From Duganella sp. CF517 (GTDB lineage: Bacteria; Pseudomonadota; Gammaproteobacteria; Burkholderiales; Burkholderiaceae_D): 64,000 nucleotides of DNA. The DNA is taken from positions 186,001 through 250,000 of the forward strand of contig NZ_FODC01000008.1 of assembly GCF_900110275.1 (NCBI RefSeq), written 5' to 3'. Positions within the stretch are counted from its first letter, which is position 1. Every line of letters begins with the position of its first letter. A program made the translations under genes and the position numbers. The notes beneath the pieces were generated by a model, which was not told the DNA's origin, did no database searches, and saw nothing but the letters and a program-made list of their open reading frames with translations. This document shows, piece after piece, positions 44,799 through 54,271 of the stretch.

Positions 44799-44827
44799 TG
44801 GAGCAGAAGGCCGGAAACGGTTATACT
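44799..44827 (+). promoter_or_regulatory. Candidate promoter of rpsD
   Basis: A good -10 box, TATACT (44822-44827), lies 17 bp after a poor -35 (TGGAGC). The 235-bp rpsK-rpsD gap is otherwise empty and would give rpsD a leader of about 145 nt, long enough for S4 autoregulation. Confidence 0.4.
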
Positions 44828-44979
44828 GCCCGGCTGTTGTCGCCTGTCGAACACATTCGGCGGGTTATTCGTATTTAAGCCACCGTCTGGCCCACCCTGA
44901 GGATCAGACTAGCGCCTAACCGCAATCCGGGAATTCCCGTCTGTGGCTGGGGCGTTATTATTTATAAAAAGGAAGCATC

Positions 44980-45603
44980 GTGGCACGTTATATCGGACCT
45001 AAAGCAAAACTCTCCCGCCGTGAAGGTACTGACCTGTTCCTGAAGAGCGCACGCCGCTCGCTCGACAGCAAGTGCAAACTGGACGTCAAACCAGGCCAGC
45101 ACGGCGTCAAGTCGGGTGCCCGCACCTCGGACTACGGCAACCAATTGCGCGAAAAGCAAAAAGTCAAGCGTATGTACGGCGTGCTGGAACGCCAGTTCCG
45201 TCGCTACTTCGCCGAAGCGGACCGTCGCAAGGGTAACACCGGCGAAACCCTGCTGAAGCTGCTGGAAACCCGCCTGGACAACGTTGCATACCGCATGGGC
45301 TTCGGCTCGACCCGCGCCGAAGCGCGTCAGCTGGTATCGCACAAAGCGTTCACCGTGAACGGCCAAGTGGTCAACATCGCTTCGTACTCGGTCAAGGTCG
45401 GCGACGTCGTTGCCGTGCGCGAAAAGTCGAAGAAGCAAGTGCGTATCGTTGAAGCGCTGTCGCTGGCCGAACAAGTCGGCATGCCAAGCTGGGTGTCGGT
45501 CGATGCCAAGAAAATGGAAGGCACCTTCAAGTCCCTGCCAGAGCGTAACGAGATCGCCAACGACGTCAACGAATCGCTGATCGTCGAACTGTACTCGCGT
45601 TAA
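44980..45603 (+). CDS. rpsD: 30S ribosomal protein S4
   Basis: The 207-residue S4 starts at GTG behind AAAAGGAAG. It has the N-terminal domain (MARYIGPKAKLSRREG), and an S4 RNA-binding domain around RLDNVAYRMGFGSTRAEARQ. It is a primary assembly protein and represses the alpha operon in E. coli. It is followed by a strong terminator before rpoA. Confidence 0.97.
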   Translation: MARYIGPKAKLSRREGTDLFLKSARRSLDSKCKLDVKPGQHGVKSGARTSDYGNQLREKQKVKRMYGVLERQFRRYFAEADRRKGNTGETLLKLLETRLDNVAYRMGFGSTRAEARQLVSHKAFTVNGQVVNIASYSVKVGDVVAVREKSKKQVRIVEALSLAEQVGMPSWVSVDAKKMEGTFKSLPERNEIANDVNESLIVELYSR

Positions 45604-45627
45604 TCGTAGTTCGTAGCAAAAAATGAT

Positions 45628-45653
45628 GCCCACTCGATCGAGTGGGCGTTTTT
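45628..45653 (+). terminator. Rho-independent terminator between rpsD and rpoA
   Basis: GCCCACTCGATCGAGTGGGC is a perfect 20-bp palindrome followed by G and five T. A full-strength terminator here would uncouple rpoA-rplQ from the upstream ribosomal genes. Confidence 0.75.
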
Positions 45654-45710
45654 ACTAATGCCATCAGCCTTATCGGCCTAACGCGCCGAGGGTATTGAAA
45701 AGGACATTTC

Positions 45711-46688
45711 ATGCAAAACAGTTTGTTGAAGCCACGTATTATCGATGTAGAGGCGCTCGGCGCCGGCCACGCTAAAGTAGTGATGGAGCCGTTCGAACGC
45801 GGCTATGGCCATACATTGGGTAATGCGCTGCGTCGCGTGCTGCTGTCGTCGATGGTCGGCTACGCGCCTACCGAAGTGACGATCGCCGGCGTCGTGCACG
45901 AATACTCGTCGCTCGACGGCGTGCAGGAAGACGTCGTCGACCTGCTGCTGAACCTCAAGGGCGTGGTCTTCAAAGTCCACAACCGTGACTCCGTCACCCT
46001 GACCCTGAAAAAGGAAGGCGAAGGCGCCATCCTGGCCTCGGACATCGATCTGCCACACGACGTGGAACTGATCAATCCGGACCACGTGATCGCCCACCTG
46101 ACCGCCGGCGGCAAACTGGACATGCAGATCAAGGTTGAAAAAGGCCGTGGCTATGTGCCGGGCAACGTTCGCCGCCTGTCCGAAGACACCAACAAAACCA
46201 TCGGCCGCATCATTCTGGATGCGTCGTTCTCGCCGGTGCGCCGCGTTTCCTACTTCGTCGAGTCCGCTCGCGTGGAACAGCGTACCGACCTGGACAAGCT
46301 GATCATCAACATCGAAACCAACGGCGTCATCTCGCCGGAAGAAGCGATCCGCCAGTCGGCGCGCGTGCTGGTCGACCAGTTGAACGTGTTCGCCGCCCTG
46401 GAAGGCACCGAAGCCGCCGCCGAAGCGCCATCGCGCGCGCCGCTGGTCGATCCGATCCTGCTGCGTCCAGTGGACGACCTGGAACTGACCGTGCGTTCGG
46501 CCAACTGCCTGAAAGCGGAAAACATCTACTACATCGGCGACCTGATCCAGCGTTCGGAAAACGAACTGCTCAAGACGCCGAACCTGGGCCGCAAGTCCCT
46601 GAACGAAATCAAGGAAGTCCTGGCTTCCCGCGGCCTGACCCTGGGCATGAAGCTGGAAAACTGGCCGCCTGCTGGTCTGGAGAAGTAA
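45711..46688 (+). CDS. rpoA: RNA polymerase alpha subunit
   Basis: The 325-residue protein has the assembly domain (GYGHTLGNALRRVLLSSMVG) and, after a linker near residue 235, the C-terminal domain (LTVRSANCLKAENIYYIGDL, then TPNLGRKSLNEIKEVLASRG) that contacts UP elements and activators. AAAGGA precedes the ATG. Because a terminator lies upstream, it needs its own promoter. Only a weak match (TTATCG-N17-TATTGA ending near 45697) is visible. Confidence 0.98.
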   Translation: MQNSLLKPRIIDVEALGAGHAKVVMEPFERGYGHTLGNALRRVLLSSMVGYAPTEVTIAGVVHEYSSLDGVQEDVVDLLLNLKGVVFKVHNRDSVTLTLKKEGEGAILASDIDLPHDVELINPDHVIAHLTAGGKLDMQIKVEKGRGYVPGNVRRLSEDTNKTIGRIILDASFSPVRRVSYFVESARVEQRTDLDKLIINIETNGVISPEEAIRQSARVLVDQLNVFAALEGTEAAAEAPSRAPLVDPILLRPVDDLELTVRSANCLKAENIYYIGDLIQRSENELLKTPNLGRKSLNEIKEVLASRGLTLGMKLENWPPAGLEK

Positions 46689-46693
46689 CAACT

Positions 46694-46805
46694 TGGGTGA
46701 CGGTGCTGGACATTGCGCAGCGATGTTCTGCTCCGTTACCAACTGACTAGATTGGGCGACGGTGCCGGACATCGCGTAGCGATGTTCTGCCCCGTTACCA
46801 ACTGT
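46694..46805. repeat. Tandem pair of 53-bp palindromic units between rpoA and rplQ
   Basis: Two copies (46694-46746 and 46753-46805, period 59) share the frame TTGGG-GACGGTG-CGGACAT-GCGATGTTCTG-CCGTTACCAACTG. They differ at a handful of sites. Each contains a dyad, GGACATCGC against GCGATGTTC in copy 2. In copy 1 a change keeps a G-U pair, so the fold is preserved. It looks like a REP/extragenic palindrome family. The 242-bp gap holds nothing else obvious. Confidence 0.7.
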
Positions 46806-46930
46806 TGAGCATTTTGCTGTACCCGCCCGCTACATGTTGTAGCGGGCGTATATCCCTAGAACCGGTCCGCGCCCGCCGTCACACGTGAGCGATCGAAGAA
46901 CTCGGATTTAAACACCTGAAAGGAAGTACC

Positions 46931-47329
46931 ATGCGTCACCGTCACGGCCTCCGTAAACTGAATCGTACCTCGTCCCACCGTCTGGCAATGCTGCGCAACA
47001 TGACCGTTTCCCTGCTGCGTCATGAAGCCATCAAAACCACGCTGCCAAAAGCGAAAGAACTGCGTCGCGTGATCGAGCCGATCCTGACCCTGGGCAAGAC
47101 CGATACCCTGGCAAACAAGCGTCTGGCATTCTCCCGTCTGCGCGATCGTGAAATGGTTCTGAAGCTGTTCGCAGAACTGGGCCCACGCTACGCAAACCGC
47201 AACGGCGGCTACCTGCGCATCCTGAAAATGGGTTTCCGTGTTGGCGACAACGCTCCAATGGCTTACGTCGAGCTGATGGACCGTCCAGAAGTCACCGACA
47301 TCGACGCCGCTCCAACCGCTGAAGAGTAA
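46931..47329 (+). CDS. rplQ: 50S ribosomal protein L17
   Basis: The 132-residue L17 starts MRHRHGLRKLNRTSSHRLAM and contains RNGGYLRILKMGFRVGDNAP. It is the last gene of the ribosomal cluster and is followed by a terminator. AAGGAAG precedes the ATG. Confidence 0.97.
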   Translation: MRHRHGLRKLNRTSSHRLAMLRNMTVSLLRHEAIKTTLPKAKELRRVIEPILTLGKTDTLANKRLAFSRLRDREMVLKLFAELGPRYANRNGGYLRILKMGFRVGDNAPMAYVELMDRPEVTDIDAAPTAEE

Positions 47330-47360
47330 TCTTCGCTGTTGTTGTCGTTGTCTAGAAAAA

Positions 47361-47383
47361 GCCAGGCTTAGCCTGGCTTTTTT
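47361..47383 (+). terminator. Bidirectional rho-independent terminator after rplQ
   Basis: GCCAGGC and GCCTGGC form a 7-bp stem around TTA, flanked by AAAAA and TTTTTT. It can end both rplQ and the convergent M28 peptidase gene. Confidence 0.85.
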
Positions 47384-47405
47384 ATTGGGCGACGGTTGAT
47401 CGACT

Positions 47406-49082
<1,677 letters not shown>

Positions 49083-49249
49083 CGGAGTGGGCTCCAGGTG
49101 GGCAAAGATTGAGTTTCGCACAAAACGGCGCCGCCGGTGAATTCGCCGCGCCCGGCCGCCTGCCACCCGGCCGGGCGCGGGCGGGAAAGCACGGCTCGGT
49201 GTACTATCGCGTTTGCTCCAACGACCATCACCGCTGATAGAAGGTTTTC

Positions 49250-51163
49250 ATGTTTCGTTTCGCCCGTCTTTTTGCCACGCTGTTGTCCCTGATCGCCGTG
49301 CTGTCGACCGGCCACGCCCGCGCCCAGGACTTCCTCGATCCCGCAGCGGCGTTCAAGTTCTCCGCGCGCATGGTCGACGGCCACACCATCGCGGTCAACT
49401 TCCAGATCGCCGACGGCTACTACATGTACCGCGAACCGTTCAAGTTCAGCGCCGTCGGCGCCAGGCTCGGCACGCCACTGATCCCGGCCGGCAAAGTCCA
49501 CTACGACGCCACCTTCGAAAAGGATGTCGAAACCTACCGCCAGAACGTCACGATCACGATACCGGTCGACGTCGACGGGCCGTTCACCTTGCTCGTCAGC
49601 GGCCAGGGTTGCTCCGAAAAAGGCCTGTGCTACTCGCCGCAGGATTACAAGGCGCAGCTGACCGGCAGCGGCTCGGTGCCGCTGCCGGCGGCGCCGGGCG
49701 CGAAGGGCGCGGCCACGGCCGCCGTCGCCACGACCGCGGCGACCGCAACGACGACGCCGGCGGCGGCCATCCCGGCCGCGGTCGGCGAAGGCAAGCCGGC
49801 CGCCGTCAGCCCCGGCGTCAACATCTACACCATCCCCAAGCCGACCGCCGAGGACATCGTGCCGCCGGCGCCGCCGGCGGCGGCCGTCGCGGCGGCGCCG
49901 GTCGGCGAATCGGGCCGGCTGGAAGCGGCGCTCAAGACCGGCAGCCTGCTGGTGATCCTGCCGCTGTTCGCCTTGCTCGGCCTGGGCCTGTCGTTCACGC
50001 CGTGCGTGCTGCCGATGGTGCCCATTCTGTCGTCGATCATCGTCGGCGAGGGCGACCGCGGCAACCGCAGCCGCGGCCTGCTGCTGTCTGTCACCTACGC
50101 GCTGGGCATGGCCATCGTCTACACCGCGCTCGGCGTGGCCGCCGGCCTGGCGGGCGAGGGCTTGTCCGCCGCGCTGCAAAACCCGTGGGTGCTGGGCACG
50201 TTCGCCGTGCTGATGGCGATTTTGTCGCTGTCGATGTTCGGCTACTACGACCTGCAAGTGCCGGCCGCGCTGCAATCGAAATTAAGCGGCGTCTCCAACC
50301 GCCAATCGTCGGGCAAGCTGGCCGGCGTATTCATCATGGGCGCGATCTCGGCGCTGATCGTCGGCCCGTGCGTGGCCGCGCCGCTGGCCGCCGCGCTGGT
50401 CTACATCAGCCAGACGCGCGACGTCGTCATCGGCGGCGCCGCGCTGTTCGCGATGGCGGTCGGCATGAGCGTGCCGCTGATTTTGGTCGGCGTCTCGGCC
50501 GGCGCCCTGCTGCCCAAGGCCGGCAAGTGGATGGATTCGGTCAAGCGCTTCTTCGGCGTGCTGATGCTGGCGATGGCGTGGTGGCTGGTATCGCCGGTGC
50601 TGCCGGCGGCGGTGCAGATGATGGGCTGGGCCGCGCTGCTGGTCGGCTACGGCATGTACCTGCTGCTCAATTCCGGCGCCTGGGTCGGCAAGACGTTGGG
50701 CGTGGTGGTTGCGGTGCTGGGGCTGACGCAACTGGTCGGCGTGGTCAGCGGCGGACGCGATCCGCTGGCGCCGCTGGCGCACCTGACCGGCACCCGGCAT
50801 ACGCCGCTGGCATTCCAGCGCATCAAGACCGTGGCGCAGCTGGACGCGGTGCTGGCGCAAACCGGCGGCAAGACCGCCATGCTGGATTTCTATGCGGATT
50901 GGTGCGTATCGTGCAAGGAGATGGAGAAGCTCACCTTCGTCGACGCCAAGGTGCGCGACAAGCTCGCCACCACCGTGCTGCTGCAGGTGGACGTGACGGC
51001 CAACGACGCCGACGACAAGGCGATGCTGAAGCGCTTCGGCTTGTTCGGACCGCCGGGCATCATCCTGTTCGACGGCAAGGGCCACGAAATACCGGGCTCG
51101 CGCGTGATCGGATACCAGAACGCCAGCCAGTTCCACACTTCCCTGTCCCGCGCGTTTCCATAA
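49250..51163 (+). CDS. dsbD: Thiol:disulfide interchange protein DsbD
   Basis: The 637-residue DsbD has all three parts. After a signal peptide comes the periplasmic nDsbD domain with GQGCSEKGLCYSP (Cys pair near 121/128). An Ala/Pro/Thr-rich linker of roughly 60 residues follows. The eight-helix core has SFTPCVLPMVPIL and VGPCVAAPLAAAL. The thioredoxin-like domain has FYADWCVSCKEME. It moves electrons from cytosolic thioredoxin to periplasmic DsbC and cytochrome c maturation proteins. The linker is unusually long. The gene stands alone; repeat elements begin directly after its stop. Confidence 0.95.
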   Translation: MFRFARLFATLLSLIAVLSTGHARAQDFLDPAAAFKFSARMVDGHTIAVNFQIADGYYMYREPFKFSAVGARLGTPLIPAGKVHYDATFEKDVETYRQNVTITIPVDVDGPFTLLVSGQGCSEKGLCYSPQDYKAQLTGSGSVPLPAAPGAKGAATAAVATTAATATTTPAAAIPAAVGEGKPAAVSPGVNIYTIPKPTAEDIVPPAPPAAAVAAAPVGESGRLEAALKTGSLLVILPLFALLGLGLSFTPCVLPMVPILSSIIVGEGDRGNRSRGLLLSVTYALGMAIVYTALGVAAGLAGEGLSAALQNPWVLGTFAVLMAILSLSMFGYYDLQVPAALQSKLSGVSNRQSSGKLAGVFIMGAISALIVGPCVAAPLAAALVYISQTRDVVIGGAALFAMAVGMSVPLILVGVSAGALLPKAGKWMDSVKRFFGVLMLAMAWWLVSPVLPAAVQMMGWAALLVGYGMYLLLNSGAWVGKTLGVVVAVLGLTQLVGVVSGGRDPLAPLAHLTGTRHTPLAFQRIKTVAQLDAVLAQTGGKTAMLDFYADWCVSCKEMEKLTFVDAKVRDKLATTVLLQVDVTANDADDKAMLKRFGLFGPPGIILFDGKGHEIPGSRVIGYQNASQFHTSLSRAFP

Positions 51164-51168
51164 CCCCG

Positions 51169-51305
51169 GTAACCCCGGGGTCAAGTCTGTCATTCGGACA
51201 CAATCTCGGCCGTAACCCCGGGGTCAAGTCTGTCATTCGGACACAATCTCGGCCGTGAAACACCGGCGACTGTTCGGGCCGTGTCCGAATGACAGACTTG
51301 ACCCC
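51169..51305. repeat. 43-bp perfect direct repeat plus inverted copy after dsbD
   Basis: Two identical 43-bp units (51169-51211 and 51212-51254) begin GTAACCCCGGGGTCAAGTCT. They are followed by an inverted 25-bp partial copy at 51281-51305. Direct and inverted arms can form a 25-bp hairpin. Each unit also has an internal CCCCGGGG palindrome. This looks like a mobile or amplified intergenic palindrome family rather than a simple terminator, though it could end both convergent genes. Confidence 0.75.
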
Positions 51306-51319
51306 CGTGGGTGTTTGCG

Positions 51320-51796
51320 TCAGCCGTGGTGGCGCCAGCCGCCGTGCTGGCCGTGGCCGCCGCGCTTGCCGCCCATGCCGCGCTCGTCGAACACCTTCTT
51401 CTGCTCCGGCGTCAGCTGGCCGTAGAACGCCGTCAGCGCCGCCAGGTGCGTTTCCATCTTCGCTTCGCGCTGCTTGGTCATCTCGATCATCTTGCTTAAA
51501 CGCTCAGGCGCCGTCAGCTTGGCGAACTCGCCGCGCTGCGGACGCGGCCCGTCCGGCATCGACGGCTTGATCGCCGCCTGGTAGCTGGCCCACGCCGATT
51601 CCTGCTGCGTCGTCAGCTTCAGCTGGTCGTGCAGCCTGGCCTGGCGCTTGGCGTACATCTCCGACATCTTGGCGCGGCGCTGCTCCATATTCGCGCTCTT
51701 GTCCGGGCCGGCGGCGGGCGCCGTGTCCTGGGCGTGCGCGGCGGCCATGCCCAGCACCGTAAAACCGATCAGTATGCTTTTGCGAAGTACGTTCAT
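51320..51796 (-). CDS. LTXXQ/Spy-CpxP-like periplasmic protein
   Basis: The 158-residue protein has a signal peptide (SILIGFTVLGMAAAHAQ) and two LTXXQ-type motifs, LKLTTQQESAW and GQLTPEQKKVFDE. The C-terminus is Gly/His-rich (GGHGQHGGWRHHG) and may bind metal. Spy and CpxP are periplasmic chaperone or stress sensors; the precise role here is unknown. AAGGA lies 7 nt before the ATG at 51796, which is preferred to the ATG at 51802. It is divergent from the OmpR-type regulator. Confidence 0.82.
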   Translation of the reverse strand: MNVLRKSILIGFTVLGMAAAHAQDTAPAAGPDKSANMEQRRAKMSEMYAKRQARLHDQLKLTTQQESAWASYQAAIKPSMPDGPRPQRGEFAKLTAPERLSKMIEMTKQREAKMETHLAALTAFYGQLTPEQKKVFDERGMGGKRGGHGQHGGWRHHG

Positions 51797-51977
51797 GGTC
51801 ATTTCCTTTATCGATGAGTAGTTCAGTGATTCACGGTATCGCGGCGTTTTGTTGTCGCGCTTGAACCCATCTTCGCAGCCGAAGATTGCCGTGACGTTTC
51901 CCGTGCCATGGTGTTTGTATCCAGATGTTTCGCGTTGTTATCCGGTGCGCAGGCCGCCGCCGGGCCACCGCTTGTCC

Positions 51978-52005
51978 TTGTCCGCCATATACAAGACGAT
52001 ACAAT
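51978..52005 (+). promoter_or_regulatory. Candidate promoter of the OmpR-type regulator operon
   Basis: TTGTCC and TACAAT are separated by 16 bp, about 42 bp before the ATG at 52048. It lies in the 251-bp divergent gap with the LTXXQ gene, which otherwise shows nothing clear. Confidence 0.45.
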
Positions 52006-52047
52006 TGGTGATTGGTCAGGCGCGTCCGAACTAAGGATAATTAAGGC

Positions 52048-52776
52048 ATGGAACCCACATCTACTATTCTGATCGTCGACGACGATCGCGACATCCGTAC
52101 CCTGCTGGCCGACTACCTGGAATCGAACAGCTACCGCGCGCTGTGCGCCGCCGACGGCGTGGCGATGTGGAAGATGCTCGACGAAGCCAAACCCGACCTG
52201 GTCGTGCTCGACCTCAACCTGCCCGGCGACGACGGCCTGACCCTGTGCCGCAAACTGCGCGCGCAGTCGACCCTGCCGGTGATCATGCTGACCGCGCGCG
52301 GCGAGCCGCTCGACCGCATCCTCGGCCTCGAGATGGGCGCCGACGACTACCTGCCCAAGCCGTTCGAACCGCGCGAGCTGCTGGCGCGCATCCGCAGCGT
52401 CCTGCGCCGCAGCAACGCCATGCCCAGCGGCGGCGGCGCCGACAAGGCGCAGCAGATGCGCTTTTCCAATTGGACCTTGGACCTGACCGCGCGCCACCTG
52501 CTCAATCCGGACGGCATCGTCATCATGCTGTCGGGCGCCGAGTTCCGCCTGCTCAAGGTGTTCCTCGAACATCCAAACCGCGTGCTCAACCGCGACCAGC
52601 TGCTGAACCTGACGCAGGGCCGCGACGCCGACCCGTTCGACCGCTCGATCGACATCCAGATCAGCCGCCTGCGGCAAAAGCTGGGCGAGGACGCGCGCGT
52701 GCCGCAAATCATCAAGACCGTGCGCAACGGCGGCTACGTGCTGGCCGGCCAGGTCACCGTGGAGCCGCACCCTTGA
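52048..52776 (+). CDS. OmpR-family response regulator
   Basis: The 242-residue protein has a receiver domain (ILIVDDDRD, phospho-acceptor in VVLDLNLPGDDG, Lys in YLPKPFEPREL) and a winged-helix effector domain (LSGAEFRLLKVFLEHPNRVL, then SIDIQISRLRQKL and RNGGYVLAG). It should bind direct repeats spaced about 11 bp. An array of exactly that period lies at 54210-54253. Its stop overlaps the kinase TTG start. Confidence 0.94.
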   Translation: MEPTSTILIVDDDRDIRTLLADYLESNSYRALCAADGVAMWKMLDEAKPDLVVLDLNLPGDDGLTLCRKLRAQSTLPVIMLTARGEPLDRILGLEMGADDYLPKPFEPRELLARIRSVLRRSNAMPSGGGADKAQQMRFSNWTLDLTARHLLNPDGIVIMLSGAEFRLLKVFLEHPNRVLNRDQLLNLTQGRDADPFDRSIDIQISRLRQKLGEDARVPQIIKTVRNGGYVLAGQVTVEPHP

Positions 52777-54125
52777 AAGCCTTCTTCGGCTCGATGACCG
52801 GCCGGGTCTTCACCGTCCTGCTGCTCGGCATCATCGCCTCGGCGGCGCTGACCCAGTGGCTGGCCGTCGGCGAGCGCACCCGCGCGTTCGAGCGCTACCG
52901 CGACTTCCACGCGATGGAGCGCGCCGAACAGTTGATCTCGACCGCCGAGGCGCTCAGCGAGCCGTCGCGCGCGACCTACCTGCGCATGGCCACGCGCGGC
53001 ACCATCCTGCTGCAGCGCCCCGACCAACCGCTGGCCGACACCACCGGCCCGACCGAATTTTCGACCCGCTTGCAGCAGCGCCTCGGCCAGGGCATCCAGC
53101 TGATGCCGCTGAAGGAGCGTCCGGCGGCCTGCTACCAGCCGCGCCAGAGCTACATCTTCGCGCCGTCGCAGTGGGGCGGCGCCTGCGAGGCGATGCGGGT
53201 GCGCCTGCGCGACGGCGAACTGCTCAAGCTGTCGATCCTGCCGCCGCCGGAGAAGCCGGCCACCGAGTACAGCGAGATGCTGGCGCTGCTGCCTTTCCTG
53301 TTCAGCGTCGCGGTGCTGGCCTACCTGGTCACGCGCATGACGATGCGTCCGCTCAAGCTGCTGGCGCAGGCGGCCAAGGACCTGGGCAACGACATCAACC
53401 ACCCGCCGGTCGTGCTCAGCGGCGCGGCCGAGATCCGCCAGGCCAGCGCCGCCTTCAACGCCATGCAGGCGCGCATCCGCCAGCACATCATGCAGCGCAC
53501 GCAAATGCTGGCGGCCATCACCCACGACCTGCAAACCCCGCTCACGCGGCTGCGCCTGCGGCTGGAAAAGGTCGTCAACCCCGACCTGCAGCAGCGCCTG
53601 ATCGACGACCTGTCGGCCATGCAGCAGATGGTCAAGGAGGGCCTGGACCTGGCGCGCAGCATGGACACCACCGAAACCATGCAGGCGCTCGACCTCGACT
53701 CGCTGCTCGACAGCGTCTGCAGCGACGCCACCGACAGCGGCCAGCCCGTCGAGCTCAACGGCAAGGCCGGCATGGCGCTAATGGGCCGGCCGCTGGCGAT
53801 CCGCCGCTGCCTGGTCAACCTGATCGACAACGCCGTCAAATACGGCCACCACGCCAGCGTCACCGTCGAGCGCCTGGTGGGGGCGGCGCGCATCCGCATC
53901 CGCGACGGCGGCCCCGGCATCCCGGAGGATCAAATGGCGCGCGTGTTCGAGCCGTTCTACCGCATCGAGACGTCGCGCTCGCGCGAGTCCGGCGGCACCG
54001 GCCTGGGCCTGACGATCGCGCGCAACATCGCCGAGCAGCACGGCGCCAACGTGGTGCTGGCCAACCATGCCGACGGCGGGCTGGAAGTCACCCTGGTGGT
54101 GCCCGAGTTCTACGCCGTGCGGTGA
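52773..54125 (+). CDS. EnvZ-like sensor histidine kinase
   Basis: The 450-residue kinase has two membrane helices (VFTVLLLGIIASAALTQWL, and LLPFLFSVAVLAYLVTRM), a periplasmic loop of about 150 residues and HAMP. The H-box is MLAAITHDLQTPLTRLRLRL, and the ATPase has NLIDNAVKYG, DGGPGIPED and GGTGLGLTIA. The TTG at 52773 overlaps the regulator stop (TTGA) and has GGAG 8 nt upstream. The ATG at 52794 is the alternative. The pair probably controls the RND efflux genes that follow. Confidence 0.9.
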   Translation: MKAFFGSMTGRVFTVLLLGIIASAALTQWLAVGERTRAFERYRDFHAMERAEQLISTAEALSEPSRATYLRMATRGTILLQRPDQPLADTTGPTEFSTRLQQRLGQGIQLMPLKERPAACYQPRQSYIFAPSQWGGACEAMRVRLRDGELLKLSILPPPEKPATEYSEMLALLPFLFSVAVLAYLVTRMTMRPLKLLAQAAKDLGNDINHPPVVLSGAAEIRQASAAFNAMQARIRQHIMQRTQMLAAITHDLQTPLTRLRLRLEKVVNPDLQQRLIDDLSAMQQMVKEGLDLARSMDTTETMQALDLDSLLDSVCSDATDSGQPVELNGKAGMALMGRPLAIRRCLVNLIDNAVKYGHHASVTVERLVGAARIRIRDGGPGIPEDQMARVFEPFYRIETSRSRESGGTGLGLTIARNIAEQHGANVVLANHADGGLEVTLVVPEFYAVR

Positions 54126-54209
54126 GCGGCGCGCCACAAAGTAGCCGCGAAGCGCGGGTTTTGGTCAAAAATCATGCGACAATGCTTCGCCTTCATGCAT
54201 CTAGGCAAT

Positions 54210-54253
54210 ATTCAGCAGTCATTCAGTAGTCATTCAGCAGTCCATTCACCAGT
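54210..54253 (+). promoter_or_regulatory. 11-bp direct-repeat array upstream of the RND adaptor gene
   Basis: ATTCAGCAGTC, ATTCAGTAGTC and ATTCAGCAGTC follow head to tail with exact 11-bp period (54210, 54221, 54232). A diverged copy, ATTCACCAGT, starts at 54244. An 11-bp direct repeat is the hallmark of OmpR/PhoB-type binding sites. It lies 19 bp before the adaptor ATG, so it may overlap the core promoter. Confidence 0.6.
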
Positions 54254-54271
54254 AAAACCCTGGCTTAAAAA

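Noticed and set aside
46689..46930. Repeat region between rpoA and rplQ as a small protein-coding gene
   Set aside because: Both copies contain stops in the forward frames and show base-pairing conservation rather than codon conservation.
54210..54253. Short repeats as a CRISPR array
   Set aside because: The units are 11 bp and contiguous, with no spacers and no cas genes nearby.
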